The position numbers were made by a program, and so were the translations under genes. Positions 6,936 to 15,564 of a DNA stretch of 29,013 nt are shown piece after piece; the stretch's first letter is position 1; every line of letters begins with the position of its first letter. The stretch comes from HyVt-337 sp964428895 (GTDB taxonomy: Bacteria; Planctomycetota; Phycisphaerae; SM23-33). Where the stretch lies: contig CAYRZU010000044.1 of assembly GCA_964428895.1 (NCBI GenBank), positions 1 to 29,013 on the forward strand, in the 5' to 3' direction. The notes beneath the pieces were generated by a model that searched no databases, was not told the origin of the DNA, and saw only the letters and a list, made by a program, of their open reading frames with translations.

Positions 6936-9644
6936 TTGGCTACGCGCGTTTTTGAACTTGCTCGCGAGATCGGGGTCACCAGCAAAGTGGTACTGGAGAA
7001 GTGCCGCGCTGAAGGTCTGGAGATCAAGAACCACATGTCGACGGTCTCTGCCGGGTTGGAGGCCACAATCCGCGAATGGTTCAGCGAGGCCGGCGGCGAG
7101 CATACCGCCGTTGAGACCACCGAACACGTGGACCTGGATACGGCCCGCAAAGAAGCCAAGAAGACACGCCGCCGGGCCCCCAAGAAGAAGAAGGCCAAGA
7201 AGGACGCCCCCGTCGCCGATGCCGAACCTGGCGACGACGAGGCGGCTGCGGTGACGATCGCCGAAGCCCTCCCGGACGCGGACGTTCCGGCCGAGGCCCC
7301 CGCCGACGTCGAGGCCGGAGCCGCTCCCGAACCACAGGCCCCCGCCGAGGTCCCCGCTGACGCCGAGGCCCTCGAGGGCGAGCCCGAGGCGCCCGAAGAA
7401 CCCCAGGCTGAAGTCGAACCGGAACCGGAAGACGTCGGCCCCGCCGGGCCGCAAGTGGTGCCCAAGCCCGCCGAGTTGAAGGGGCCGCGGGTGGTGCGCT
7501 ACGAAGAGCCCGAGCCGGAAGTCCAGCGCCGGCCTCGACGTCGCCCGGCTTCAACGCCGGCGGCTTCGGCGGCGCCGAGCACGGAGAGCCCGACCCGTCG
7601 GGGTTGGGCCGGCAAGCCCGACGCCGGCAAGTCCGGCCCCGGCAAGCCCGGAGCCCCCGGCCGAGGCGGCGACGACCGCGGCAAGGGCGCCGGCACGAAG
7701 CGCCGCAGCCCGCGCCGACGCGGGCGAAGCGCCGACAGCGGCGGCGGCTCCCACGAATGGCGCAACGCGGACCTGGCCGAGCGATCCGAGCGCCTGGCGG
7801 CGGCGGCCGGTGGGTCCGGGGCGCTGCGGAGGCACCGGGCCAGCGTGACCCGCGGGCGCGGCGACCGAGGTCCCGCCGTTAAGGGCGGGACGGTCGAGAT
7901 CGACGAACCGATCACCATCAAGAGCCTGTCGGCGGCGACCGGCATCAAGGCGACGGATCTGATCAAGAAGCTGATGGCCTTGGGCACCATGGCTACGGTC
8001 AACCAGGTGATCTCGGCGGACGTGGCCGAAATGGCGGTGACGGAGTTCGGCGTGGAACTGCAGATCAAACGCGCCCGCAGCGACGAAGAGCAACTCCTGA
8101 CGCAACTGGACGAGCGCGAAAAGGGAGAGGAAGTGCCCCGGGCGCCGGTGGTGACCTTCCTGGGCCACGTCGACCACGGCAAGACGTCGCTGCTGGATGC
8201 GATTCGCGAGACCACCGTGGCCACGGGTGAGGCCGGGGGCATCACCCAACACATTGGCGCGTACCGGTTCGATTTGGAAGACAAGCATGTGGTCTTCCTA
8301 GACACGCCGGGTCACGAGGCCTTCACCGCCATGCGAAGCCGCGGCGCCAACATGACCGACGTGGTGGTGCTGGTGGTGGCGGCCGATGACGGTGTTATGC
8401 CGCAAACGGCCGAAGCGATCAGCCACGCCAAGGCGGCTGAAGTACCCATCGTGGTTGCCCTCAACAAGGTCGACCTGCCCAACGCCAACGTCAATCGCGT
8501 GTTGGGTCAGTTGGCCGAATACGAGCTGCAACCCCGCGAGTGGGGGGGGGAGACCGAAGTGATCCAAACCAGCGCCACCACCGGTGACGGCATCGATACG
8601 CTGGTCGAAACCCTGTCCCTGGAAGCCGAACTGCTGGAGCTGACGGCTGAAGTCAACGCCCCGGCCGGCGGGTATGTGATTGAAGCGGAGGTCGACCCCG
8701 GCCGCGGCGCCGTGGCCAGCCTGCTCGTGCTGGACGGCACGCTGTCGGTCGGCGACGTGATTCTGGCCGGGCACGGCTACGGCCGCGTGCGGTCAATGAT
8801 CGACAGTCACGGCCGTCAGATCGAAACGGCCGCGCCGGCAACGCCGGTGGAAGTGGCCGGACTGGACGAGGTGCCCGAAGCGGGCGATCGGTTCTATGTG
8901 ACCCGCGATATCGATAAGGCTCGCAGTGTCGCCCAAGAGCGTCGCGAGCAGAGCCGCAGCAAGAGCCTCTCAGGGGGCACGAAGGTCTCCCTGGAGAACA
9001 TCTTCTCGCAGATCGAGCAAGGGCGCATCAGCGAAGTGCGTCTGATCATCAAGGCCGACGTGCAGGGCTCGCTGGAAGCATTGACCGGTTCCCTGGACAA
9101 GCTGACCACCGACGAGGTCCGGGTGAACATTCTGCATGCGGCGGTGGGCGGCATTAGCACGGGCGACGTCGGCCTGGCCGAAGCGTCCGACGCGATCATC
9201 ATCGGCTTCAACGTGGTCCCGGCCGTGTCGGCCCGTCGCGAGGCCGAGGCCAAGGGCGTGGATATCCGTCAGTACCGGGTGATCTACGATCTGATCGACG
9301 ACATTCGCCGCGTGCTGGAAGAAGGCCTGGCCCCCGAGATTCGAGAACAGTTCGTGGGGCGAGCCGAAATCCGCCAGACCTTCAAGATTTCACGTACGGG
9401 CACGATCGCCGGTTGTTACGTTACCGAAGGCCGCGCGGTGCGAAACGCCTTCGTGCGAATTGTTCGCGACAGCGTGGTTCTGGAAGACGAACGAACGCTG
9501 GACAGCCTCAAGCGATTCAAGGATGACGCCCGGGAGGTCCGAGCCGGCATGGAGTGCGGTCTGAAGATCGCCGGTTACGACGACATCAAGGAAGGTGACG
9601 AGTTAGAATTCTACGAGCGCATCGAAGTGGAGCGCAAGCTCTGA
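6936..9644 (+). CDS. infB: Translation initiation factor IF-2, long form
   Basis: GTPase that places initiator tRNA on the 30S subunit and promotes subunit joining. An N-terminal IF2_N module (TRVFELAREIGVTSK...) is followed by a basic RRR/KKKK stretch, an acidic Ala/Glu/Pro linker, a Gly/Arg/Lys-rich linker and a second IF2_N module near residues 323-375. The G domain has GHVDHGKT (410-417), GGITQHIGAY (about 434-443), DTPGHEAF (456-463), NKVD (510-513) and TSATTGDG. Domains II, III and C complete the protein. I prefer the TTG at 6936: GGAG lies six bases upstream (6926-6929) and the product begins MATRVFELARE as in the family, giving 902 residues. A GTG at 6891 would add 15 residues and lacks a ribosome-binding site. 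A run of nine G (8542-8550) falls in the reading frame without disrupting it. Confidence 0.95.
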   Translation: MATRVFELAREIGVTSKVVLEKCRAEGLEIKNHMSTVSAGLEATIREWFSEAGGEHTAVETTEHVDLDTARKEAKKTRRRAPKKKKAKKDAPVADAEPGDDEAAAVTIAEALPDADVPAEAPADVEAGAAPEPQAPAEVPADAEALEGEPEAPEEPQAEVEPEPEDVGPAGPQVVPKPAELKGPRVVRYEEPEPEVQRRPRRRPASTPAASAAPSTESPTRRGWAGKPDAGKSGPGKPGAPGRGGDDRGKGAGTKRRSPRRRGRSADSGGGSHEWRNADLAERSERLAAAAGGSGALRRHRASVTRGRGDRGPAVKGGTVEIDEPITIKSLSAATGIKATDLIKKLMALGTMATVNQVISADVAEMAVTEFGVELQIKRARSDEEQLLTQLDEREKGEEVPRAPVVTFLGHVDHGKTSLLDAIRETTVATGEAGGITQHIGAYRFDLEDKHVVFLDTPGHEAFTAMRSRGANMTDVVVLVVAADDGVMPQTAEAISHAKAAEVPIVVALNKVDLPNANVNRVLGQLAEYELQPREWGGETEVIQTSATTGDGIDTLVETLSLEAELLELTAEVNAPAGGYVIEAEVDPGRGAVASLLVLDGTLSVGDVILAGHGYGRVRSMIDSHGRQIETAAPATPVEVAGLDEVPEAGDRFYVTRDIDKARSVAQERREQSRSKSLSGGTKVSLENIFSQIEQGRISEVRLIIKADVQGSLEALTGSLDKLTTDEVRVNILHAAVGGISTGDVGLAEASDAIIIGFNVVPAVSARREAEAKGVDIRQYRVIYDLIDDIRRVLEEGLAPEIREQFVGRAEIRQTFKISRTGTIAGCYVTEGRAVRNAFVRIVRDSVVLEDERTLDSLKRFKDDAREVRAGMECGLKIAGYDDIKEGDELEFYERIEVERKL

Positions 9645-9673
9645 TGCGCCGACCGATGCCCTCCTGATGAATC

Positions 9674-9961
9674 ATGGCCACGACCGTTGGGTTGCTTCAC
9701 CTGGAGTTAAACGTCGCCCAAGCCGGCAGCCTGAAGGACAAGCGCCGCGTGCTCAAGAGCTTCAAAGACCGATTGGCCCACGGATGGAATGTCTCTGTCG
9801 CCGAAGTCGACGGACAGAACAGCCATCACCGGGCGGTGCTGGCTGTGGCCATGGTTGGGGCCGATCAGCGGTACGTGGAAGGGGCCATCCAGAAGATCAT
9901 CAACGCCGCGACGGCCCATCGCGACATGATCTTGGTTCATCACGAGGTCCAGTGGCTGTAG
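9674..9961 (+). CDS. ylxP: DUF503 family protein (YlxP-like)
   Basis: Small 95-residue protein of the DUF503/COG1550 family. It has the typical opening VGLLHLELNVAQAGSLKDKR and the basic stretch RRVLKSFKDRL, then a VSVAEVDGQN segment and an alternating hydrophobic C-terminal half ending HHEVQWL. The biochemical role is not firmly established; the gene lies between infB and rbfA in Bacillus subtilis and many other bacteria, which links it to ribosome maturation by association. Here it keeps exactly that position, 29 bp after infB and 21 bp before rbfA, so co-transcription is very likely. No strong Shine-Dalgarno sequence precedes the ATG. Confidence 0.88.
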   Translation: MATTVGLLHLELNVAQAGSLKDKRRVLKSFKDRLAHGWNVSVAEVDGQNSHHRAVLAVAMVGADQRYVEGAIQKIINAATAHRDMILVHHEVQWL

Positions 9962-9982
9962 CCGAACCGGAATAGATCGACC

Positions 9983-10396
9983 ATGAGTCGCCGAACCGAA
10001 CGAGTCGGAAACCTGCTTCGCCAAAAGATCGCCGATGCGCTGATGCGCAAGGTGGCGGATCCCCGGATCGACCCGGGCAAGACCTCGATCACGCGCGTGG
10101 ACGTAACTGAGGATTTTCTGACCGCCAAGGTGTACGTGTCGGTGATGGGCGAGCCGGCGGATCAACGACTAACGCTGCGGGCCCTGCAGCACGCCGCCGG
10201 GCGAATTCAAGAGATCGCGATGAAGGACGTGAGCCTGCGACACACGCCGGTATTGACGTTCTGTTTGGATGAGCAGTTCAAGAAGACCATGGAAACACTG
10301 TCATTGATTCAGCAGGCCATGGATGAGATTCACCAGAAGGACCAGCAAGCGTCTGAGGCGACGACCGATTGCGCTGAACAGGAACCTACGGCATGA
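9983..10396 (+). CDS. rbfA: 30S ribosome-binding factor RbfA
   Basis: Single-KH-domain assembly factor that binds the 30S subunit and helps 16S rRNA 5'-end maturation. The 137-residue product begins MSRRTERVGNLLRQKIADAL, then has DPRIDPGKTSITRVDVTEDFLTAKV split over two strands of the KH fold, a helix with LRALQHAAGRIQ, and RHTPVLTFCLDE leading to the final helix. The last ~20 residues are polar and poorly conserved. The TGA stop overlaps the ATG of the next gene in an ATGA arrangement, so the downstream HhH/H1-like protein is probably translationally coupled to it. Confidence 0.93.
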   Translation: MSRRTERVGNLLRQKIADALMRKVADPRIDPGKTSITRVDVTEDFLTAKVYVSVMGEPADQRLTLRALQHAAGRIQEIAMKDVSLRHTPVLTFCLDEQFKKTMETLSLIQQAMDEIHQKDQQASEATTDCAEQEPTA

Positions 10397-11433
10397 AGGA
10401 CGCCACCAAATACCAGCCCAAGATGAAGACGTTACTGACCGGCCTGAAGCGCATTCGCCTTCCAGCGGGCCTGGGCGATCCGATCCGCCTGTTGGTCCGG
10501 TCGGTCATGGAAGCCAACGCCAGCGGCAAGGACGTGGACAAGGCCATGGCCACCTTCGACAAGGAGTTCGTTGACCTGAACGAGCTGCGCGTGGCGCAAC
10601 CCCGCGAAATCGTGGAGATGCTTTCCAAGAGCTTCCCCCACGCCCGGACCAAGGCCGTTGAAGTCACCGACGCCTTGAACCGGATCTTCAACCGCGCCAA
10701 CGATCTGTCCATGGCCTACATGGACGGGATGGCCAAGCGCGACCTGCGGCGCCACTTGACGCGGATAGGGCTGAGCCCCTACGCGGCCGCTCGGATTGTG
10801 TCGGCGGGCTTCGAAGGGCACGCCGTTCCGGTCGATGAGGATCTGGCCGAAACGCTGCTCATGGACGGATACGTGCCCGGCGGCGCCACCATCGAGGAAG
10901 TCGAGGGCTTCCTGGAGCGCGTGGTCTCTCACAAGGACTGCCTGGCCGCCCACGTGGCGCTGCGGCGCTTCGTGGGGCGCCGGGCCGAGGCGCTGGCCAA
11001 GAAACGCAAGGCCGATGAGGCCGTTCGACTCGAAGCCGAACGCAAGGCCGCCGAAGCCGCCGCCAAAGCCGAAGCCGCTGCCAAGGCCAAGGCCGCACGC
11101 GAGGCCGCCAAGGCCGAAGCCGCCAAGAAAGCCGCCGCCAAGAAGGCCCAGGCCGCCAAAGCCAAGAAAGCCAAAGCCGCCGCAGCCGCCAAGGCCAAGG
11201 CGAAGAAGGCGGCTGCAGCCAAGAAGATCGCCAAGAAGAAGGCGGCCGTGGCCAAGAAAGCCAAGGCCAAGGCGAAGCGGGCGACTGTCGCCAAGAAGAC
11301 GGCGTCGAAGAAGACAGCCAAGAGGGTCGTCAAGAAGACGGCCAAGAAGGTGACCAAGAAGGCGGCGAAGAAGACGGCCAAAAAGGCGGCGAAGAAGACG
11401 GCCAAGAAGGCCAAGGCGGTCAAGAAGAAGTAG
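10393..11433 (+). CDS. HhH-GPD (endonuclease III-like) domain fused to a histone H1-like Lys/Ala tail
   Basis: Two-part 346-residue protein. Residues 20-197 resemble the helix-hairpin-helix HhH-GPD fold of endonuclease III: DPIRLLVRSVMEA, DLNELRVAQPREI, LTRIGLSPYAAARIV in the hairpin position, HAVPVDEDL (Asp148 at the place of the catalytic Asp), and ATIEEVEGFLERVV. The catalytic Lys of bifunctional glycosylases is not present (the hairpin reads SPYAAARI where EndoIII has GRKTA), and the FeS-cluster cysteines are missing. Catalysis is therefore doubtful and a DNA-binding or structural role more likely. Residues 200-346 are nearly all Lys and Ala with KKTAKKAAKKTAKKA-type repeats, like eukaryotic H1 tails and bacterial AlgP/Hc-type proteins. 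It overlaps rbfA by four bases. A nucleoid-associated function is inference; homology of the N-terminal part is moderately supported. Confidence 0.8.
   Translation: MKDATKYQPKMKTLLTGLKRIRLPAGLGDPIRLLVRSVMEANASGKDVDKAMATFDKEFVDLNELRVAQPREIVEMLSKSFPHARTKAVEVTDALNRIFNRANDLSMAYMDGMAKRDLRRHLTRIGLSPYAAARIVSAGFEGHAVPVDEDLAETLLMDGYVPGGATIEEVEGFLERVVSHKDCLAAHVALRRFVGRRAEALAKKRKADEAVRLEAERKAAEAAAKAEAAAKAKAAREAAKAEAAKKAAAKKAQAAKAKKAKAAAAAKAKAKKAAAAKKIAKKKAAVAKKAKAKAKRATVAKKTASKKTAKRVVKKTAKKVTKKAAKKTAKKAAKKTAKKAKAVKKK
10990..11430 (+). repeat. GCC/AAG codon-repeat region encoding the H1-like tail
   Basis: About 440 bases built almost only from GCC, GCG, AAG and AAA codons, giving imperfect 6- to 15-base direct repeats such as GCCAAGAAG. 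Such tracts commonly vary in length between strains through slippage. The reading frame stays intact throughout. Confidence 0.7.
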
Positions 11434-11442
11434 TGGTTCCTT

Positions 11443-11457
11443 CGACGGTCGCCGTCG
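11443..11457 (+). other. Short inverted repeat between the H1-like gene and the TPR lipoprotein gene
   Basis: CGACGG pairs with CCGTCG around a TCG loop (6-bp perfect stem). No T-run follows, so it does not look like an intrinsic terminator. It lies in the 60-base gap and could be a processing or pausing site; the role is unknown. Confidence 0.35.
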
Positions 11458-11493
11458 CTCCGACCGGCCGATGTTTCCTTCGGGGATGGTCGT

Positions 11494-14400
11494 ATGAAGG
11501 ATCGTGGTGTCATTGCGGTGGCTGCGATTGTGTGTCTGTGGGCCCTCGGGCCGCTTGGCTGCGGGTCCGGGGTCGAATTGCCGGCGGCGGGGCCGATGGC
11601 CGCCGAACCGGTTACGCCACCGACCGACTCGCCCGCCAGCGTTCCGGCGTCCGTAGAGCCGGCGCCCGATTCTCGCTCCGTTGACCAGAAACTCAGCGAC
11701 TTACCCCCGGTGGTTCCCCGCCCCGGGGCTATCCTTCCAACGGCCGATCGGCCGGCTCGCGCTGCAGCGGAACTGGCCGAGGGGAGGCGTCTGCTGGCGA
11801 TCTTCCTGCCGAACGAGGCGATCGGCCACTTCGAGCGGGCCCACCGATTCGCTCCGACCGACGCGGTGATTCGGCGTGACTTGGGGGTGGCGCTCTACCA
11901 GGCCGGTCAAACCGCCCGTGCGTTCGAGCACCTCCAAGCGGCCCACCAAGCCGGCGGCGACGACCTGGAGACCCAAGTGTTCCTGGGACGCCTGTACGGC
12001 GCTGCCGGGCAACGCGTTGCGGCTATGCGGGCCTACCGGACGGCCTTGTGGTGCAGCGACGCGGCTCCGCACAATCCTTTGGCGGCGGAAGCCTTGGCGC
12101 GATTGGCCGAGCTGCTGGTTGATGACCGCCAGTATGCGGCGGCGTTGGACGCCACCGACGTCCTTCGGGCGTGGTCGTTGCGGTACGGCGCGTCGTATGC
12201 GGCCGCCGAGGCCATGGCGGCGTTGGATGTGTCTGCTCGGGCCCTGGTCGTCCGGCGGGCGCGTATCCTGATTGTCATGGACCGGGCGGCCGAGGCGGCC
12301 GATTTGCTTCGGTCGGCCGGGGGGCAGACCGGGCTGGACCCGGCCACGGGCACGGTGCTGCTGGAGGCGTTGACCGCGGCGGGACAGTTGGCCGAAGCCG
12401 AACGCTTGGGGGAGACGCTCTCCTCGCGGGGCATGGCGCCGCCGGAGGCGGTTGTCGGCGGCATTCTGGCCGGACACGTTCGGCAGGGCCAGTGGGCCGA
12501 AGCGATCGTCTGGGCGGCGGCCTTCGCGGGCAGGCACGAACCGGCCGCCGAAGCCTGCGGGGAGGCCGTCGCGGCCTTACCGGTCGGTCAGGCGCCGGAA
12601 GGGCTGGCCAGAGAGTTGGCCGAAACGTTCGCGGAAGATCATGAAGCCGCCTGGGCGCGGCACTACGTGTTGGCGCGGTTCGCCGAGGCGCAGGGCCGGT
12701 GGCCCTTGGCGGCGGATGAATACGCGCGGAGTACGGCCTCTCGCGCGGGCTTCTTGCCCGCCTATACGGCCTTGGTGACCGGGTGGCTGGCCCGGGGGCG
12801 TGTGGATCGAGCCCAGTCCGTGGCCGCCCAGTTACAGCGGGACAACCCCGGGAGCGTGTTGGGCCACTACCTGGCCGGCCGGATCCGTCTGCAGACCGGC
12901 GCCACGGCCGAGGCGATGGAGCCCCTGCTCCAAGCGGCGAGCATGGACCCGGGGCATCTACCGACCCAGATGCTGCTGGCCGAAGCCTATATTCGCCAGG
13001 GGCAGTTGGATCGGGCGGAGATGGTCCTGCGTTCGGTCCAGCGGCAGGCGCCGACGTGGCCGGGCCTGCTGCGGAAGCTCTTGGAGGTCAAGAAGCGACA
13101 GGGCTATGTCGACGACATGGTCAATCGAGAAATCCCCCGACTTTTGGCCAGCCATCCCGGTGCGTTGGAGGTCCGGCTGGTGCACGTGGAGGCGTTGTTG
13201 CTGACGGCCCAACTGGATGAAGCGGCGCGCCAGGCGTCCCAGTTGGCCCGGGCGCATCCCGACAGTCTCGACGCGCAACTGCTCGCCATCGAGGCCGCCC
13301 TCAGCGCCGCGGCGAACAAGCCACTCCGGCTGACGCGCGGGCCGGTGGCGTCGGACCCCCGGATTTCTCCCCGCCAGTTCGACGGCGGCGCGATCCTTAT
13401 GGGCCGGTCCCCACCGGAGGCCCGCCCGGTGGCGATTGCCCCAGGCTACGAGGTGAACGGGGCGTTGTTGGAGTTTCCGACCGAGCAGATCGTCGGGGCG
13501 CGACTGGCGGCTTTGCGCGAGGCGCCGCCGGAGGCGCTGCAGATGGCGATGGAATCCTGTCGCGATCTGGCCCGCCGGTGGCCCGGGCGTCCTGAGCCGC
13601 GACAGTTGCTGGGGGACGTCCTGACGGCGCTGGATCGCACAACGGAGGCGTTGGCGCTGTGGCAGGAGCTCCTGGCGGAGTTTCCGGCCAACCCGGACGT
13701 CCTGTGGGGGGCGGCCATTGCGTTGAGCCAGAACGATCAAACCGGGACCCTCATTGCCACTATGCAGCGATTGGCGCATGCCGAACCCAATTCGCAGAGG
13801 GCCCGCCAGGGGTTGTTCGTGGGCTTGCTTCGGGCCCAGCGCTACGAGGAATTGGCGGCGCTGGTAGGCGAGTGGATCGACCAGGGCGAACAGACCGGGC
13901 AGGACGTGGGGGGCCTGCGGGAGCGTCTGGCGCTGGTCCAGTTCCTGGCCGGCAACTATGACGCCTGCCGAGCGGCGCTCGGCGAGATCGCGGGCCCCAA
14001 GGATCGATCGACCCAGGAAAGGCGATTGTTGCGCCAGGTGGCGACCTTCATCGCGGCCGGGCGGTACGACGACGCGGTCGCCGTTGCCGATGCCCAAACC
14101 GACGGCTGGGCTCGCACGTCGGTTCAGTGGGGGTTGATCGGCGCGTTGAGGGTGGCCAAGCAATACGACCGGGCGTTGGCGGTTCTGGATGATGTCCTGG
14201 CCGGCCCGTACAGTGGGAATGAGGGAGACGACGGTGAAGAGCTGCGCGTTCACATCCTTCTGGCAGCCGGCCGGGCCGACGAGGCCGAGGCCATGCTGGA
14301 CGCACGGCTGTCCGAGAAGCTTCGCCCGGGACATCGAATCTACCGCCAACTGATGGTGCGGGTGCTGGCCCGGAGCGGGCGGCTGGACGAGGCGGTGGCC

Positions 14401-15543
14401 TATGTCCGGCGCGAGGCCCATGGCGCCGGCGACAATCCGATGCGGCGGGAGTTGCTCTGGCATCTCTTGGCGGCAGATCGTTACGAGGAGATGGCCTCCC
14501 AGGCGGGTCAGTGGGCTCGCCAGAGCCCTGTGGTCCGGTCTTCGGAGATGGGAAAGCGCTGGCGCGATTGGCCGCCTCTATTGCTCCTAGTCAAGGTGCT
14601 TCGGGACGGCCGCCAATGGTCGTCGCTGGAAATGTACCTGGACCATTGGCACGACGGACTTAAGCCCGTTATCGGCGACCTGGCCGAAGCGCCGCCGCCG
14701 GCGACGGACGATGATGCCGTCGAGACGTGGCGATATGTTCGCAGTAACATCATTCAAGTTCTGATTCATCGCCAAGAGACTTCCGAAGCCGTCCGGCGAG
14801 GCCGGGCCTTTCTCGATGACGACCCCAACAGCGTTTCGCTGCTGGTAATGACTGCCGCGGCCTTGAATGAAGACGGACAGACGATGCCAGCGGTGGACCT
14901 GCTGAAGAAGGCCTACGGAATCGTGTCCGAGGAGTCCTACCAGATCGATTCGCTGCCGCCGGCGATTCTGGATCGTCAGGGCAATTCCTACGCCCGATAC
15001 TGGCGGAGTATGGAGCAGGCCCACGTGTTCAACAGCCTGGGGTACAGCTATGCCGACGAGGGCATTTTGCTGCCGGACGCCGAGCACATGATTCGCAGTT
15101 CGTTGGAGATACGGAAACGTCTCCGGGGCCAAGAGCCATCCCACACGCTGGATTCACTGGGATGGGTTCTGTATAAGCAGAGGCGCCTGCCGGAGGCAGC
15201 CGAGACATTCGTTCAGGTCTTAGCCACGGGGCGTCGCGAGGCGACGGGCGAGGACCCCCAACCCGAGCAGGCCGTGCTGTATGACCACGCCGGCGACGTG
15301 CGTTATCGAATGGGTGATAGCGCCGGCGCGGTGAGGTTGTGGGCCAAGGCGCTGCGGCTGGCGGCCACGGCCGAGCCCCGCCGGGACAACCGACGGGTCC
15401 AACAGACGACGCCCCTGAAGCTGCGGGCGATATCGACCGGACGCGTGCCCCCGGTGGCGCCGCTGGGCAAGGGCGTGCCCGATGATCTGATGCGATTCCA
15501 GGAAGAGCGGGCCGCCGAACGGCTGGCACCGTCGGCGCCGTGA
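11494..15543 (+). CDS. Very large TPR-repeat protein, probable lipoprotein
   Basis: A 1349-residue protein with an N-terminal export signal: short basic start, hydrophobic stretch VIAVAAIVCLWALGPLGC and Cys23, where lipidation would occur (the lipobox is imperfect). A Pro/Ala-rich linker follows. Most of the rest is helical TPR-like repeats, for example NEAIGHFERAHRFAPTDAVI, AEAMEPLLQAASMDPGHLPT and AEMVLRSVQRQAPTWPG. The region near residues 600-670 is less repeat-like. The C-terminus has a typical cluster with NSLGYSYADEG (about 1180), HTLDSLGWVLYKQRRLPEAAE and a final AVRLWAKALRLA helix pair. TPR arrays usually scaffold protein complexes; the partner is unknown. It sits between the H1-like gene (60 bp) and the yebC-like gene (21 bp) on the same strand, so it may share their transcript. 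Confidence 0.85.
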   Translation: MKDRGVIAVAAIVCLWALGPLGCGSGVELPAAGPMAAEPVTPPTDSPASVPASVEPAPDSRSVDQKLSDLPPVVPRPGAILPTADRPARAAAELAEGRRLLAIFLPNEAIGHFERAHRFAPTDAVIRRDLGVALYQAGQTARAFEHLQAAHQAGGDDLETQVFLGRLYGAAGQRVAAMRAYRTALWCSDAAPHNPLAAEALARLAELLVDDRQYAAALDATDVLRAWSLRYGASYAAAEAMAALDVSARALVVRRARILIVMDRAAEAADLLRSAGGQTGLDPATGTVLLEALTAAGQLAEAERLGETLSSRGMAPPEAVVGGILAGHVRQGQWAEAIVWAAAFAGRHEPAAEACGEAVAALPVGQAPEGLARELAETFAEDHEAAWARHYVLARFAEAQGRWPLAADEYARSTASRAGFLPAYTALVTGWLARGRVDRAQSVAAQLQRDNPGSVLGHYLAGRIRLQTGATAEAMEPLLQAASMDPGHLPTQMLLAEAYIRQGQLDRAEMVLRSVQRQAPTWPGLLRKLLEVKKRQGYVDDMVNREIPRLLASHPGALEVRLVHVEALLLTAQLDEAARQASQLARAHPDSLDAQLLAIEAALSAAANKPLRLTRGPVASDPRISPRQFDGGAILMGRSPPEARPVAIAPGYEVNGALLEFPTEQIVGARLAALREAPPEALQMAMESCRDLARRWPGRPEPRQLLGDVLTALDRTTEALALWQELLAEFPANPDVLWGAAIALSQNDQTGTLIATMQRLAHAEPNSQRARQGLFVGLLRAQRYEELAALVGEWIDQGEQTGQDVGGLRERLALVQFLAGNYDACRAALGEIAGPKDRSTQERRLLRQVATFIAAGRYDDAVAVADAQTDGWARTSVQWGLIGALRVAKQYDRALAVLDDVLAGPYSGNEGDDGEELRVHILLAAGRADEAEAMLDARLSEKLRPGHRIYRQLMVRVLARSGRLDEAVAYVRREAHGAGDNPMRRELLWHLLAADRYEEMASQAGQWARQSPVVRSSEMGKRWRDWPPLLLLVKVLRDGRQWSSLEMYLDHWHDGLKPVIGDLAEAPPPATDDDAVETWRYVRSNIIQVLIHRQETSEAVRRGRAFLDDDPNSVSLLVMTAAALNEDGQTMPAVDLLKKAYGIVSEESYQIDSLPPAILDRQGNSYARYWRSMEQAHVFNSLGYSYADEGILLPDAEHMIRSSLEIRKRLRGQEPSHTLDSLGWVLYKQRRLPEAAETFVQVLATGRREATGEDPQPEQAVLYDHAGDVRYRMGDSAGAVRLWAKALRLAATAEPRRDNRRVQQTTPLKLRAISTGRVPPVAPLGKGVPDDLMRFQEERAAERLAPSAP

Positions 15544-15564
15544 TGGGAACGGAGAACAGCAGTT

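Noticed and set aside
12958..14463. A 501-codon minus-strand open frame inside the TPR lipoprotein gene
   Set aside because: Composition is Gln/Arg/Gly-rich without a domain; the plus strand has clear TPR repeats.
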